A stretch of 64,000 bases of DNA, taken from the NCBI GenBank assembly GCA_028281665.1, contig JANQJK010000009.1, forward strand, positions 53,718 through 117,717, written 5' to 3'. Shown in pieces: positions 50,675 to 59,995 of the stretch; within the stretch, counting starts at the first letter, position 1; every line of letters begins with the position of its first letter. Under the pieces are notes generated by a model that made no database searches, had not been told where the DNA came from, and worked only from the letters and a program-made list of their open reading frames with translations. This DNA comes from Hyphococcus sp. (GTDB lineage Bacteria; Pseudomonadota; Alphaproteobacteria; Caulobacterales; Parvularculaceae). The position numbers were made by a program, and so were the translations under genes.

Positions 50675-52588
50675 ATGGACCCCGCCGCCGACGCCCGAGA
50701 AACGAATCACCCCCTGAAAGGCGCAGCGCTGATCGCAGATCAGGTCACGCGCCTGCCCGCCAAACCGGGCGTATACCGCATGATCGGCGCGAAAGGGGAC
50801 ATTCTCTATGTCGGCAAGGCCAAGAGCCTGAAAGCGCGCGTCGCGTCATACGCAAAGTCCGGCGGTCATTCGAACCGCATCATGCGCATGATCAGCGAAA
50901 CCCGCGATATGGAATTCGTCGTCACCGCGACGGAAATCGAAGCGCTCCTGCTTGAGGCAAACCTCATCAAGCAGCTGCGACCGCGATACAACGTAATTTT
51001 GCGGGACGATAAGTCGTTCCCATACATTCTTGTTGCGGAAGATCATGACGCGCCGCAGATCTTAAAGCATCGCGGCGCGCGCAAACGGCAGGGCGTCTAT
51101 TACGGCCCCTTTGCATCGGCCGGCGCGGTCAATCGCACCCTGAACACGCTGCAAAAGGCATTTCTCCTTCGGTCCTGTTCCGACAGCGTTTATGAAAGCC
51201 GCACGCGGCCCTGCCTTCTCCATCAGATCAAACGCTGCTCCGCGCCCTGCATCGGCCTGATAAGCCGCGAACAATATTCAGCGCTTGTCGACGAGGCGAA
51301 AACTTTCCTCGACGGCAAAAGCGGCGACATTCAACGGGCGCTTTCCAATGAGATGGAAGCCGCATCCGACGCGCTGGACTTCGAGCGCGCTGCCGCCCTG
51401 CGCGACCGCATTCGCGCGCTGACCCATATTCAGGGTACGCAGGACATCAATGCGGCCACCGTGGGCGAAGCGGACATTTTTGCGCTGCATACGGAAAGCG
51501 GGCAGGCCTGCGTCCAGGTTTTCTTTTTCCGCGCCGGGCAGAACTGGGGCAACCATGCGTTTTTTCCCCGCCAGACACAGGATGCATCGCCGGCGGACAT
51601 CCTCGAAACCTTTGTCGCCCAGTTTTACGACGGGCGCGAACCGCCGCGCGCTGTGTTCGTCTCGCATGAATTGACGCAAGCTGAACTGCTGGAAGAAGCG
51701 CTGACGCTGAAAGCCGAGCGAGCCGTAACGGTACGTCGTCCGCAGCGCGGCGAGAAGCGCGACCTTGTCACGGCCGCGGTCATGAACGCCCGCGAGGCGC
51801 TGTCGCGCCGCATGGCGGAATCCGCGACCCAGCGAAAGGGGCTTGAAGCCCTGGCCTCCGTGCTCGGACTGGACGGGCCGCCGGAGCGCATCGAAGTCTA
51901 CGACAATTCTCACATTCAGGGCGCAAACGCCGTCGGCGCCATGATCGTCGCCGGCCCGGACGGCTTCGTCAAAAACCAGTATCGCAAGTTCAACATCAAG
52001 TCGGAAAAGCTCGCGGCGGGAGACGACTACGCCATGATGCGCGAAGTGCTGACGCGGCGTTTCTCGCGCATGCTGAAGGACGAAACTTCGGGACGGCCCG
52101 ACCTTGTGATCATCGACGGCGGCAAGGGCCACCTTACCGCGGCGCTTTCGGTATTCGCCGATCTCGGCATTGAGCCGGAGTCAGAAGGGATCGCCGTCAT
52201 CGGCGTTTCAAAGGCGCGCCGCCTAACGGACGCCGGCGAGAAGCGCATCGACCGCACCATGGGAACCGGCGACGACCAGGTCGTCGCGCCCGGAAAGGAA
52301 CCGTTCCTGCTGCCGCCGCGCGATCAGGGACTTTTCTTTCTACAGCGCCTGCGGGACGAGGCGCATCGCTTCGCCATCGGCGCCCACCGCGCGAAGCGCA
52401 AAAAAGCGATCAGCGCCAATCCGCTGGACGGCGTGCCTGGCGTCGGCGCCAAGCGCAAGCGCGCCTTGCTCAACCATTTTGGATCCGCAAAAGAAGTCGC
52501 ACGCGCAAAACCGGCGGATCTTTCGGCGGTCGAAGGCGTATCGGACGCACTGGCGCAGGCGATCTACGACCATTTTCACGGGGGATGA
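50675..52588 (+). CDS. uvrC: Excinuclease ABC subunit C
   Basis: UvrC makes both incisions in nucleotide excision repair. The 637-residue product has the GIY-YIG nuclease near the start (KPGVYRMIGAKGDILYVGKA). The Cys cluster RPCLLHQIKRCSAPC is present, as is the UVR motif near 230 (DALDFERAAALRDRIRAL). The RNase H-like 5' nuclease has RIEVYDNSHIQGANAVGAMI and LVIIDGGKGHLTAAL. Two helix-hairpin-helix motifs stand at the end (LDGVPGVGAKRKRALLNHFG). A CGCGG/CCGCG hairpin lies about 20 bases upstream of the ATG. Confidence 0.96.
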   Translation: MDPAADARETNHPLKGAALIADQVTRLPAKPGVYRMIGAKGDILYVGKAKSLKARVASYAKSGGHSNRIMRMISETRDMEFVVTATEIEALLLEANLIKQLRPRYNVILRDDKSFPYILVAEDHDAPQILKHRGARKRQGVYYGPFASAGAVNRTLNTLQKAFLLRSCSDSVYESRTRPCLLHQIKRCSAPCIGLISREQYSALVDEAKTFLDGKSGDIQRALSNEMEAASDALDFERAAALRDRIRALTHIQGTQDINAATVGEADIFALHTESGQACVQVFFFRAGQNWGNHAFFPRQTQDASPADILETFVAQFYDGREPPRAVFVSHELTQAELLEEALTLKAERAVTVRRPQRGEKRDLVTAAVMNAREALSRRMAESATQRKGLEALASVLGLDGPPERIEVYDNSHIQGANAVGAMIVAGPDGFVKNQYRKFNIKSEKLAAGDDYAMMREVLTRRFSRMLKDETSGRPDLVIIDGGKGHLTAALSVFADLGIEPESEGIAVIGVSKARRLTDAGEKRIDRTMGTGDDQVVAPGKEPFLLPPRDQGLFFLQRLRDEAHRFAIGAHRAKRKKAISANPLDGVPGVGAKRKRALLNHFGSAKEVARAKPADLSAVEGVSDALAQAIYDHFHGG

Positions 52589-52695
52589 GACGCCGTCTAC
52601 ACCGCCGTTTCGACAATGATTGCACATCGGCGCCATCAACGCCGTGTCCTATGATAGGATCAGCGAAAACTTGACGGCGGAGGAAGACCAACACG

Positions 52696-53478
52696 ATGCC
52701 TGTTTCACTGCTTGGCTTTCCATGGGACGCGAGTTCCTCCTATGCGCGCGGGCCCGCTCATGCGCCGCCGATCATCCGTTCCCTGATCGGGGCGGACGCA
52801 TCGAGCCCCTACGCCCTCGACGGAACCGACGTTCGAAACGCCATTGTTTCGGAGGACTTTGCCGCCCTGCCCGCGGAACCGGCCGAAGCGCGGGCGGCGA
52901 TCGAACTACGAACCGCTGAGGCGCTTCGAACGGGCGCCCCGCTGAGCCTTGGCGGCGATCACTCCATCACCTGCCCCATCCTGCGCGCCCTCAAATCCCG
53001 GTACGGGCCGCTAAACATACTGCACATCGATGCGCATACAGACCTTTACGATGAATTCGACGGCGACCGATATTCCCATGCATCGCCTTTTGCACGCGCC
53101 ATTGAGGACAACTGCGTTAACGCCCTCATACAGGTCGGGCTGCGCAGCGTTGGGCCGGATGAGCGCGCCTTCGGCGAGCGCAATGGCGTCGTCATGCTTG
53201 GCGCCGATGAAACGGAAGCGATCCCATTCGAAAATCTGACGGCGCCGCTCTACGTCTCGATCGACCTTGACGGTCTCGATCCGGCATACGCGCCGGGCGT
53301 TTCCCATCCGGAACCCGGCGGCCTGTCGACGCGCGAAGTCCTGTCGGTCCTGAAGCGCCTGCCGGTCGCACCCGTCGGCGCCGACATCGTCGAGTGCAAT
53401 CCCGAGCGCGATGTGGGGTTGATGACCGCTCACGTGGCGGCGCGCCTTGCAAAGGAGCTCGCCGCGGCGATGGCGTGA
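52696..53478 (+). CDS. Arginase/agmatinase-family enzyme
   Basis: This is a ureohydrolase-fold binuclear manganese enzyme. The 260-residue product has all metal motifs: LSLGGDHSITCPIL (His), LHIDAHTDLYDEFDG (D-x-H-x-D) and VSIDLDGLDPAYAPGVSHPE (D-x-D). It is shorter than typical agmatinase (about 310), lacking much of the N-terminal region. The substrate (agmatine, guanidinobutyrate, formiminoglutamate or other) cannot be told from sequence alone. GGAGGAAG lies 8 bases before ATG. Confidence 0.88.
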   Translation: MPVSLLGFPWDASSSYARGPAHAPPIIRSLIGADASSPYALDGTDVRNAIVSEDFAALPAEPAEARAAIELRTAEALRTGAPLSLGGDHSITCPILRALKSRYGPLNILHIDAHTDLYDEFDGDRYSHASPFARAIEDNCVNALIQVGLRSVGPDERAFGERNGVVMLGADETEAIPFENLTAPLYVSIDLDGLDPAYAPGVSHPEPGGLSTREVLSVLKRLPVAPVGADIVECNPERDVGLMTAHVAARLAKELAAAMA

Positions 53479-53570
53479 TGCGCCTCCAAACCTCCCGGCG
53501 GGCGCCGTCATTCCGCCTTCTTTGCCGCCATAGTGCGGAGCCGGGGCGCGAGGAATGAAACGAGGACGCC

Positions 53571-54452
53571 ATGCGGACGCGCCTTTCTTTATCGGAAATG
53601 TTTCGGGATCCGAGGCACTACCAGATCCTGACCCTTGGATGCCTTCTCGCCTTCGGGTGGCTCGGCGGCGCTTTCGAGATCGCGCCGGGCCAGTTCCTCG
53701 CCATTGTGGGCGCCGCCTGCGCCGCACAGGCGCTCGGCTCATTCCTGATCGCCATTCGACCTGATTTCCGCAGCGCGCTGATCACGGCGCTGTCACTGTC
53801 GTTGTTGCTGCGTGCAGACGCCGTCTGGCCCCTCGCCCTCGCCGCGGCTATCGCTATCGCATCGAAGTTCGCCCTGCGCCTCGGCGACAAACACATCTTC
53901 AATCCCGCCAACTTCGCCATCGTCGCCATGCTGCTCGCCACGGACGCGGTCTGGACAACCCCCGGACAATGGGGAACGGCCATATGGTTCGCCGCGCTGC
54001 TTGCCGGCGCGGGATTGTTCGTTACCTATCGCGCCGCGCGCTTCGATGTTCCCCTGATTTTTCTGGGCGTCTTCGCAATGCTGCTGTTCACGCGGGCGCT
54101 CTGGCTAGGCGATCCCCTCTCCATTCCGACGCTACGTCTGCAAAATGGCGCGCTGATCCTCTTCGCCTTTTTCATGATCTCAGATCCGAAGACGACGCCG
54201 GACGGATCGATTGCCCGCGCCGTCTTCGCCGCCGGCGCCGCAATCCTCACCTATGTGTTGATCTGGCACTTCTTCGTGACAGACGGGCTTTTCTATTCGC
54301 TCGTCATCATGTGCCTTATCCGCCCCGCCCTCGAATGGGCCGACCCCGCGCCCCATTATCGCTGGGGCGACCCGGTGCGCGCGCCGCCCGTTTTGAAGCG
54401 CATGAAGGCGCGGCGGGCGCCGGCGCAGAACAACCCCGCTCCGGCAGAATAG
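53571..54452 (+). CDS. RnfD/NqrB-like membrane protein without other Rnf subunits
   Basis: The 293-residue product has about eight membrane helices. HYQILTLGCLLAFGWLGGAF, KFALRLGDKHIFNPANFAIV and the late segment RLQNGALILFAFFMISDPKT with TPDGSIARAVF resemble the NQR2/RnfD/RnfE family. Where RnfD has an S/T-G-A-T flavin site, this protein has TDAVWTTPGQWG, so covalent FMN attachment is doubtful. No rnfABCEG genes are present. The next gene, 30 bases on, encodes a DUF2330 protein; the two look like a unit. Confidence 0.8.
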   Translation: MRTRLSLSEMFRDPRHYQILTLGCLLAFGWLGGAFEIAPGQFLAIVGAACAAQALGSFLIAIRPDFRSALITALSLSLLLRADAVWPLALAAAIAIASKFALRLGDKHIFNPANFAIVAMLLATDAVWTTPGQWGTAIWFAALLAGAGLFVTYRAARFDVPLIFLGVFAMLLFTRALWLGDPLSIPTLRLQNGALILFAFFMISDPKTTPDGSIARAVFAAGAAILTYVLIWHFFVTDGLFYSLVIMCLIRPALEWADPAPHYRWGDPVRAPPVLKRMKARRAPAQNNPAPAE

Positions 54453-54482
54453 GACCTATCCTCCAAAGAGAGAGACCGAAAA

Positions 54483-55862
54483 ATGAACCGTTCACTGAAG
54501 AAAACACTCATCGCGGCGTTCGCCGGCGTATCCGCCATCGCGCTCACCGGCGGCGCCGTCGCATTCTGCGGCTTTTATGTCGCCAAGGCGGACACCAAGC
54601 TCTTTAACAAGGCCTCCAAAGTCGCGATCATGCGCGACGACAACCGCACCGTCATTACGATGGCGAATGACTATCAGGGCGAATTAAAAGAGTTCGCCAT
54701 GGTTATCCCGGTGCCGGTGGTGCTTGAAGAAGAACAGATCCACGTCACCGATAACGCCATCATCGATCATCTGGACGCCTACACATCGCCAAGGCTCGTG
54801 GAGTATTTCGACGAAGATCCGTGCACCGTCTATGAGCGCCGGGAAATGGATCTGGCGATGCCGATGGCGGCGGCGGTGGAAGATGAGAGCGTGCGCCTTC
54901 GCAAAGGCTTTGGCGTGGTCGTTGAGGCTGAATACACGGTCGGGGAATACGACATCCAGATCCTTTCCGCCGATCAATCCGACGGTCTGGCCGCCTGGCT
55001 GAAACAGAACGGCTATAAGCTTCCGGAGGGCGCGGAGTCGGTTCTCGGCAGCTACGTCAAGCAGAACACCAGGTTTTTTGTCGCCAAGGTGAACCTTGAG
55101 GAGCAGACGAAGACGGGCCTGAAATATCTGCGGCCCTTACAGATCGCGTTCGAAAGCCCGAAATTCATGCTGCCGATCCGACTCGGCGCCGTGAACGCGG
55201 ACGGCAAGCAGGAGTTGTTTGTTTTTGCATTGACCCGGACAGGCCGCATCGAGACCACAAACTATCGCACGGTCAAACTGCCCACGGGTTCGCAAGTCCC
55301 GACCTATGTGAAAGAGGATTTCGGCGCGTTCTATAAAGACATGTTCGCGACACAGGTGGAAAAAGAAAACGAACGCGCGGTTTTCCTTGAATACGCCTGG
55401 GACATGAACTGGTGCGACCCGTGCGCGGCCGACCCCCTGAGCCAGAGCGAACTGCGCGAGCTTGGGGTCTACTGGGTCGGCGGCGGCGCGGACGCCATTC
55501 AGCCGCGGCGCCCGGCGCCCCAGGCCCAGGACGTCTTCGTCACCCGCCTTCATGTTTCGTATGACGCAGAGCACTTTCCCGAAGACCTGATGTTCAAGGA
55601 GACGGGCGACCGGTCGAATTTTCAGGGCCGTTACGTGTTGCGCCATCCATGGAAGGGCGATTCGCAATGCGACGCGGCCGCTTCCTACAGGGCTGAGCTG
55701 CCCAGGCGATTCGAAAAGGAAGCCCAAACCCTCGCCAATCTGACCGGCTGGGACATTGACGATATTCGCGCACGGATGGGCGAAACCGGCCAGTCCTTCG
55801 AAGAACCCGCAAAAGAGCCGTGGTGGCGGCGCATCTGGGGCGACGACAGCAAGGAAGGCTGA
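54483..55862 (+). CDS. Exported DUF2330 protein
   Basis: The 459-residue product has a signal peptide (IAAFAGVSAIALTGGAVAFC, about 10-30) and the DUF2330 start GFYVAKADTKLFNKASKVAI, with NRTVITMANDYQGELKEFAM and VIPVPVVL. Further on are DAYTSPRLVEYFDEDPC, WDMNWCDPCAADPLSQSELR (a CxxC pair) and FQGRYVLRHPWKGDSQC. Unlike many family members no C-terminal membrane helix is seen, so it is probably periplasmic. It is paired with the RnfD-like gene; function unknown. Confidence 0.85.
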   Translation: MNRSLKKTLIAAFAGVSAIALTGGAVAFCGFYVAKADTKLFNKASKVAIMRDDNRTVITMANDYQGELKEFAMVIPVPVVLEEEQIHVTDNAIIDHLDAYTSPRLVEYFDEDPCTVYERREMDLAMPMAAAVEDESVRLRKGFGVVVEAEYTVGEYDIQILSADQSDGLAAWLKQNGYKLPEGAESVLGSYVKQNTRFFVAKVNLEEQTKTGLKYLRPLQIAFESPKFMLPIRLGAVNADGKQELFVFALTRTGRIETTNYRTVKLPTGSQVPTYVKEDFGAFYKDMFATQVEKENERAVFLEYAWDMNWCDPCAADPLSQSELRELGVYWVGGGADAIQPRRPAPQAQDVFVTRLHVSYDAEHFPEDLMFKETGDRSNFQGRYVLRHPWKGDSQCDAAASYRAELPRRFEKEAQTLANLTGWDIDDIRARMGETGQSFEEPAKEPWWRRIWGDDSKEG

Positions 55863-55940
55863 CGCGCCTCCTCCGCCATTCATTGCATTTGGGCCCTGCG
55901 TCGCTGGCGAAACCCCGCGACGCGGCCTATGTAGCGGGCC

Positions 55941-56495
55941 ATGGCCAACCTCATCACGCTCGCGCGGATTGCATTGATCGTTCCCTTCGTCGCCCTGTTC
56001 ATGGCGAACGCGCCATGGAACATGATTGCAGCTTTCGCCGTCTTCGTTCTCGCCTCCCTGACCGACTTTGTTGACGGCCGCGTCGCCCGCGCGCGGGGCG
56101 AAGTGTCGGCGCTCGGCGCCGCCATTGATCCGCTTGCGGATAAGCTGCTGATTGCAGCGGCGCTCATTCTGCTCGTGCGCAATGGCGTCATCGCCGGCGC
56201 CGGCGTCATTGCTGTGATCGCCATCATATTGCGTGAAATTCTCGTCAGCGGATTGCGCGAGGCCGTGGCCGCAAAGGGCGGCTCCCTGCCGGTCACGCCG
56301 CTCGCCAAATGGAAAACCGCCATGCAGATTATCGCCGCCGGGCTCTTGCTGGCGACGGCGCCGCAGGGGCTTGTGGGCGAGGAATTCCGGGCGGTCGGCG
56401 TCGGCGCGCTATGGCTCGCGGCGATCCTTACAATTTGGACCGGCGCCGCCTATTCTGTCGGCGCTGCGCGGTTACTGACCGAACGAAGAGACTGA
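55941..56495 (+). CDS. pgsA: CDP-diacylglycerol-glycerol-3-phosphate 3-phosphatidyltransferase
   Basis: PgsA makes phosphatidylglycerophosphate, precursor of phosphatidylglycerol. The 184-residue product starts MANLITLARIALIVPFVALF and has the CDP-alcohol phosphotransferase motif in SLTDFVDGRVARARGEVSAL with GAAIDPLADKLL (D-G-x2-A-R-x8-G-x3-D-x3-D). Four to six helices. The response-regulator gene begins 8 bases downstream. Confidence 0.95.
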   Translation: MANLITLARIALIVPFVALFMANAPWNMIAAFAVFVLASLTDFVDGRVARARGEVSALGAAIDPLADKLLIAAALILLVRNGVIAGAGVIAVIAIILREILVSGLREAVAAKGGSLPVTPLAKWKTAMQIIAAGLLLATAPQGLVGEEFRAVGVGALWLAAILTIWTGAAYSVGAARLLTERRD

Positions 56496-56503
56496 CGAGC
56501 GCC

Positions 56504-57202
56504 ATGGCGGACAAACACACGATCGCGGAAGACGCCGGACACGTCCTGATCGTCGACGATGACGATCGCATCCGCACGCTCCTGAAAAAGTACCTCAGCG
56601 AGAACGGCTATCGGACGTCGGTCGCGCAAAACGCGGCCGAGGCGCGGCAGGTTATGGCGGCGGTGGATTTCGACGTGCTGGTCGTCGATGTGATGATGCC
56701 GGGGGAGTCCGGGTTTGACTTCACCAAATCCGTGCGCGGCGCCTCGAATGTGCCGATCCTGTTGCTGACCGCGCGCGGCCTGCCGGAGGACCGTATCGAG
56801 GGACTGGAGCGGGGCGCCGACGATTATCTGTCAAAGCCGTTTGAACCGCGCGAACTTCTCCTGCGCATCAACGCGCTGTTGCGGCGCGCGCGAACGGCGG
56901 GCCTGAACAAGCAGGAACTGACCTTCGGTGCGTGCACATTCGCCATCGGGCGCGGCGAACTGCGACGCGACGGCGACCTTGTGAAACTCACCGAGGGCGA
57001 GACGAGCCTCTTGAAGGCGCTTGCGAAAAAGCCCGGCGAGGCGATCTCCAGGCATGCGCTTGCCGAACAGACCGACACGGCCATGGAGCGTTCCGTCGAC
57101 GTGCAGGTGACGCGCCTTAGGAAGAAAATCGAGGAAGACCCTAGGGCGCCGATTTACCTTCAGACCGTGCGCGGCGTCGGCTACGTGCTGATGGCGGACT
57201 AG
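56504..57202 (+). CDS. OmpR/PetR-type response regulator
   Basis: The 232-residue product has a receiver domain (HVLIVDDDDRIRTLLKKYLS; phospho-Asp in LVVDVMMPGESGFDF; Lys in DDYLSKPFEPRELL). A winged-helix output domain follows (VKLTEGETSLLKALAKKPGE, RSVDVQVTRLRKKIEEDP, YLQTVRGVGYVLM). It starts at ATG 56504, just after the pgsA stop. It resembles PetR of purple bacteria. The cognate kinase follows 7 bases later. Confidence 0.92.
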   Translation: MADKHTIAEDAGHVLIVDDDDRIRTLLKKYLSENGYRTSVAQNAAEARQVMAAVDFDVLVVDVMMPGESGFDFTKSVRGASNVPILLLTARGLPEDRIEGLERGADDYLSKPFEPRELLLRINALLRRARTAGLNKQELTFGACTFAIGRGELRRDGDLVKLTEGETSLLKALAKKPGEAISRHALAEQTDTAMERSVDVQVTRLRKKIEEDPRAPIYLQTVRGVGYVLMAD

Positions 57203-57209
57203 GCTTTCC

Positions 57210-58520
57210 ATGTTCCGCCGCTACACCCCAAAAAGCCTTTACCAGAGCGTTCTTCTGATTGTCATCCTGCCGATCTTTCTCATGCAGGCCGTCATCACCT
57301 ACATTTTCTTTGACCGTCATTGGGACCGCGTGTCCGCCAATCTTTCCAACAACGTGGCGGGGCAGATCGCGCTCATCACCCGTTTGTATTCTGAGTATCC
57401 GAATGCCGATGCGCGCACCCGCCTGATCGACTGGGCCCTTGAGGATCTCGACGTTCAGGTCCGCATGGATGAAGGCAAAAAGATCCCGTCCGACGATCTT
57501 CTTTCGCCGTTCAATGTCTACAATGTCGTTCTCAACAACCGATTGCGCAGCCGGATCGACGAGCCTTACCGGTTCGACACGCAAAGCTGGCGCGATTACG
57601 TTGAAGTGCGCGTGCAGCTCGACGAAGGGGTGCTGATCTTTCTCGTCCTGCGCGAACGCGCGTTTGCAACGACCGGTCCCATTTTCCTGTTCTGGCTGAT
57701 CGGCACGTCCATTCTGCTTGGCTGGGTCGGCACGGTCTTCATGCGCAATCAGGTGAAATCGATCCTGCGGCTCGCCCGCGCGGCGGAAGCGTTCGGCCGC
57801 GGCCGCGACGCGCCGGATTTTCGTCCCGGCGGGGCGACGGAAGTGCGAAAGGCCGGTTACGCCTTCATCGCCATGCGCGAGCGCATAAAACGTCATCTCG
57901 ATCAGCGCGCCTCTATGCTCGCCGGCGTGAGCCACGATCTCAGAACGCCGCTGACGCGCATCAAGCTTGGACTGGCGATGGAAAAGGACTCGCCGGAAAT
58001 CGAGGCGCTGCGCAACGACGTTCTCGAAATGGAGCGCATGGTCGAGGCCTATCTGGATTTCGCCCGCAATGAGGCGGCCGACGAAGACCCCGAACCGTTC
58101 GACCTCGCCGAGCTGTTGCGGGAAATCGCTGATAATGCGCGCCGCGCCGGCGGCGTCGTTTATCTCAACGCTCCCGACAACATCAATATTTCCGCCAGAC
58201 GATCGGCGCTGCAACGGGCGGTCGGCAATTTGATCAACAATGCCCTGCGCCACGGCAAGGCGGCGTGGATCGCTGCGAGCACAACCGACAGAAAAGTCGT
58301 TATCCAGGTGGAAGACGACGGCCCGGGCATCGATCCTGAGAAATTCGAAGATGTCTTCAAACCTTTCACGCGGCTGGATGAGGCCCGGTCGCTGAGCGAA
58401 AGCGGCGTCGGCATGGGGCTGACCATCGTGCGCGACGTCGCCCGTTCCCATGGAGGCGACGTTACGCTGTCTGCATCGCCCCGGGGCGGCCTGCGCGCGC
58501 GCATAGAACTGCCGGTCTAG
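57210..58520 (+). CDS. EnvZ-type sensor histidine kinase
   Basis: The 436-residue product has a first membrane helix (SVLLIVILPIFLMQAVITYI) and a periplasmic loop of about 120 residues. A second helix lies near 160 (FLFWLIGTSILLGWVGTVFM). A HAMP segment follows, then HisKA with H242 (SHDLRTPLTRIKLG), then the ATPase boxes NLINNALRHGK, DDGPGIDPEKFEDVFKPF and GVGMGLTIV. It forms a pair with the regulator before it. The signal is unknown. Its stop shares CTAG with the convergent proC. Confidence 0.92.
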   Translation: MFRRYTPKSLYQSVLLIVILPIFLMQAVITYIFFDRHWDRVSANLSNNVAGQIALITRLYSEYPNADARTRLIDWALEDLDVQVRMDEGKKIPSDDLLSPFNVYNVVLNNRLRSRIDEPYRFDTQSWRDYVEVRVQLDEGVLIFLVLRERAFATTGPIFLFWLIGTSILLGWVGTVFMRNQVKSILRLARAAEAFGRGRDAPDFRPGGATEVRKAGYAFIAMRERIKRHLDQRASMLAGVSHDLRTPLTRIKLGLAMEKDSPEIEALRNDVLEMERMVEAYLDFARNEAADEDPEPFDLAELLREIADNARRAGGVVYLNAPDNINISARRSALQRAVGNLINNALRHGKAAWIAASTTDRKVVIQVEDDGPGIDPEKFEDVFKPFTRLDEARSLSESGVGMGLTIVRDVARSHGGDVTLSASPRGGLRARIELPV

Positions 58521-59329
58521 TCGGCCAGTTCGCCGGCCCGCTTCGCGGCGGCGACAACCGCCTCTTTCACCAGCAACCGCATGGTTCTCTCATTGCCGTC
58601 CAAAACATTGAGCGCCGCCGCCGTCGTGCCGCCCGGCGACGTTACGGCTTTGCGCATTTCCGCTGCGCTGCGTCCATCGACAGCCATCAGGGCGCCGGCG
58701 CCGGCGAGCGTCGCCTCGGCAAGACGCGTCGCCGCCTCTTTCGGGAGACCGGCCGCGACGCCGGCCTCGGCCAACGATTCCGCAAGAAGAAAGAAATACG
58801 CCGGGCCGGAGCCGGAGACCGCCGTCACGAGATCGATATCGGTTTCTCGCTCTACCCACACCGATGCGCCAGCCGCAGCCATCAATTGCTCGACCGTCGT
58901 ACGCTCGGCGGCGGAAACGGCCTCACTGGCGAACAGCCCGGAAACGCCGGCGCCGATGGAAGCGGGCAGGTTCGGCATCGCCCGCACAATCTTCGTCGAA
59001 CCCGATAGCGACTCCGACAGGGCTTTGATTGTTGTGCCCGCCATGACCGAGAGGACAACGGCGCCCTCCGCCGCGGGCGCATAGGCGGGCAACACTTTCC
59101 CCGAAATCTGCGGCTTCACGGCGACGATCACGAAATCGAACCCGCCGCCGATCTCGGGGTTGATGGAAACCGAATGCGCCTTGGCAAGATCGAGAATTTC
59201 CGCGGGCGCGCCCGGATCGAATACCGCCGACCCTGACGCATCGATTGAATTCGACGCAAGCCATCCGCGAAACAGCGCGCCGCCCATGGCGCCCGCGCCA
59301 ATCAGCGCGACAGTAGGTTTGTCAGTCAT
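58517..59329 (-). CDS. proC: Pyrroline-5-carboxylate reductase
   Basis: ProC makes proline from pyrroline-5-carboxylate. The 270-residue product has the NADPH motif VALIGAGAMGGALFRGWLAS, VIVAVKPQ, IVRAMPNLPASIGAGVSGLF, and the C-terminal family signature with TLAGAGALM, MRKAVTSPGGTTAAAL. Length is normal. It is convergent with the sensor kinase and followed upstream on its strand by the YbjN-type gene. Confidence 0.95.
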   Translation of the reverse strand: MTDKPTVALIGAGAMGGALFRGWLASNSIDASGSAVFDPGAPAEILDLAKAHSVSINPEIGGGFDFVIVAVKPQISGKVLPAYAPAAEGAVVLSVMAGTTIKALSESLSGSTKIVRAMPNLPASIGAGVSGLFASEAVSAAERTTVEQLMAAAGASVWVERETDIDLVTAVSGSGPAYFFLLAESLAEAGVAAGLPKEAATRLAEATLAGAGALMAVDGRSAAEMRKAVTSPGGTTAAALNVLDGNERTMRLLVKEAVVAAAKRAGELAD

Positions 59330-59374
59330 AGGGAGAGACTACGCCGACTCCCGCCCCTAATGAAGCCGTCGTGC

Positions 59375-59878
59375 TTAAGCCGTTCCGGCGGTTTCAAAAA
59401 GCGACGCCTTGAGTGCATCGTCGGGCCTTTTTCCGCCCCAGACGAGGAAGTTAAAGGCCGGATAAAACCTGTCCACCGCTTCAGCGGCGGCCCGGATCAG
59501 CATTTCGGCCTGCCCCGCATCCAGCACGCCGGACTCCGGGAGGATGGCGGCGTTGCGATAGACGATCGAATGGTCCTCCGTCCACAAATCAAAATGGCCG
59601 GACCAGATCCGTTCGTTCACCATGGTGATCAGGCGGCTCGCGTCATCCTCGCGGCCTGCCGGCGCCTTCAGGTCTATGGGCGCGCCCATCTGGAGGGTCG
59701 ATAAGTCGTCGCGCCATGTGAACCAGAGCCCGATGTCGCGCCACACGCACGGCAATACGACATGGATTTCCGCATCCGCCACGCGCTCTTTCTCAAAATC
59801 GAGGTGCTCGGCCGCCGCCTCAATGGCGGTCATCGGGTCGGCGATTTTCCCAGACTTGCGGACAATTTCTATCGACAT
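59375..59878 (-). CDS. YbjN-domain protein
   Basis: The 167-residue product has the YbjN (type III chaperone-like) layout. Conserved-looking text is IEAAAEHLDFEKERVADAEI, LWFTWRDDLSTLQMGAPIDL and the C-terminal LPESGVLDAGQAEMLIRAAA with VDRFYPAFNFLVWGGK, common beside proC in alphaproteobacteria. Family members are linked to stress and motility phenotypes, mechanism unclear. It lies 45 bases before proC on the same strand. Confidence 0.85.
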   Translation of the reverse strand: MSIEIVRKSGKIADPMTAIEAAAEHLDFEKERVADAEIHVVLPCVWRDIGLWFTWRDDLSTLQMGAPIDLKAPAGREDDASRLITMVNERIWSGHFDLWTEDHSIVYRNAAILPESGVLDAGQAEMLIRAAAEAVDRFYPAFNFLVWGGKRPDDALKASLFETAGTA

Positions 59879-59995
59879 TCACGAGCCCTCTTTCGGCGAC
59901 GCGAATCGTCGCCGGAACTGGGTCTATGTCGCTGCGATTCGGAGGACGGCGAAATGATTCGATCCGGCCCGTTTTCCGCAAGGCCGGCGTCGGCG

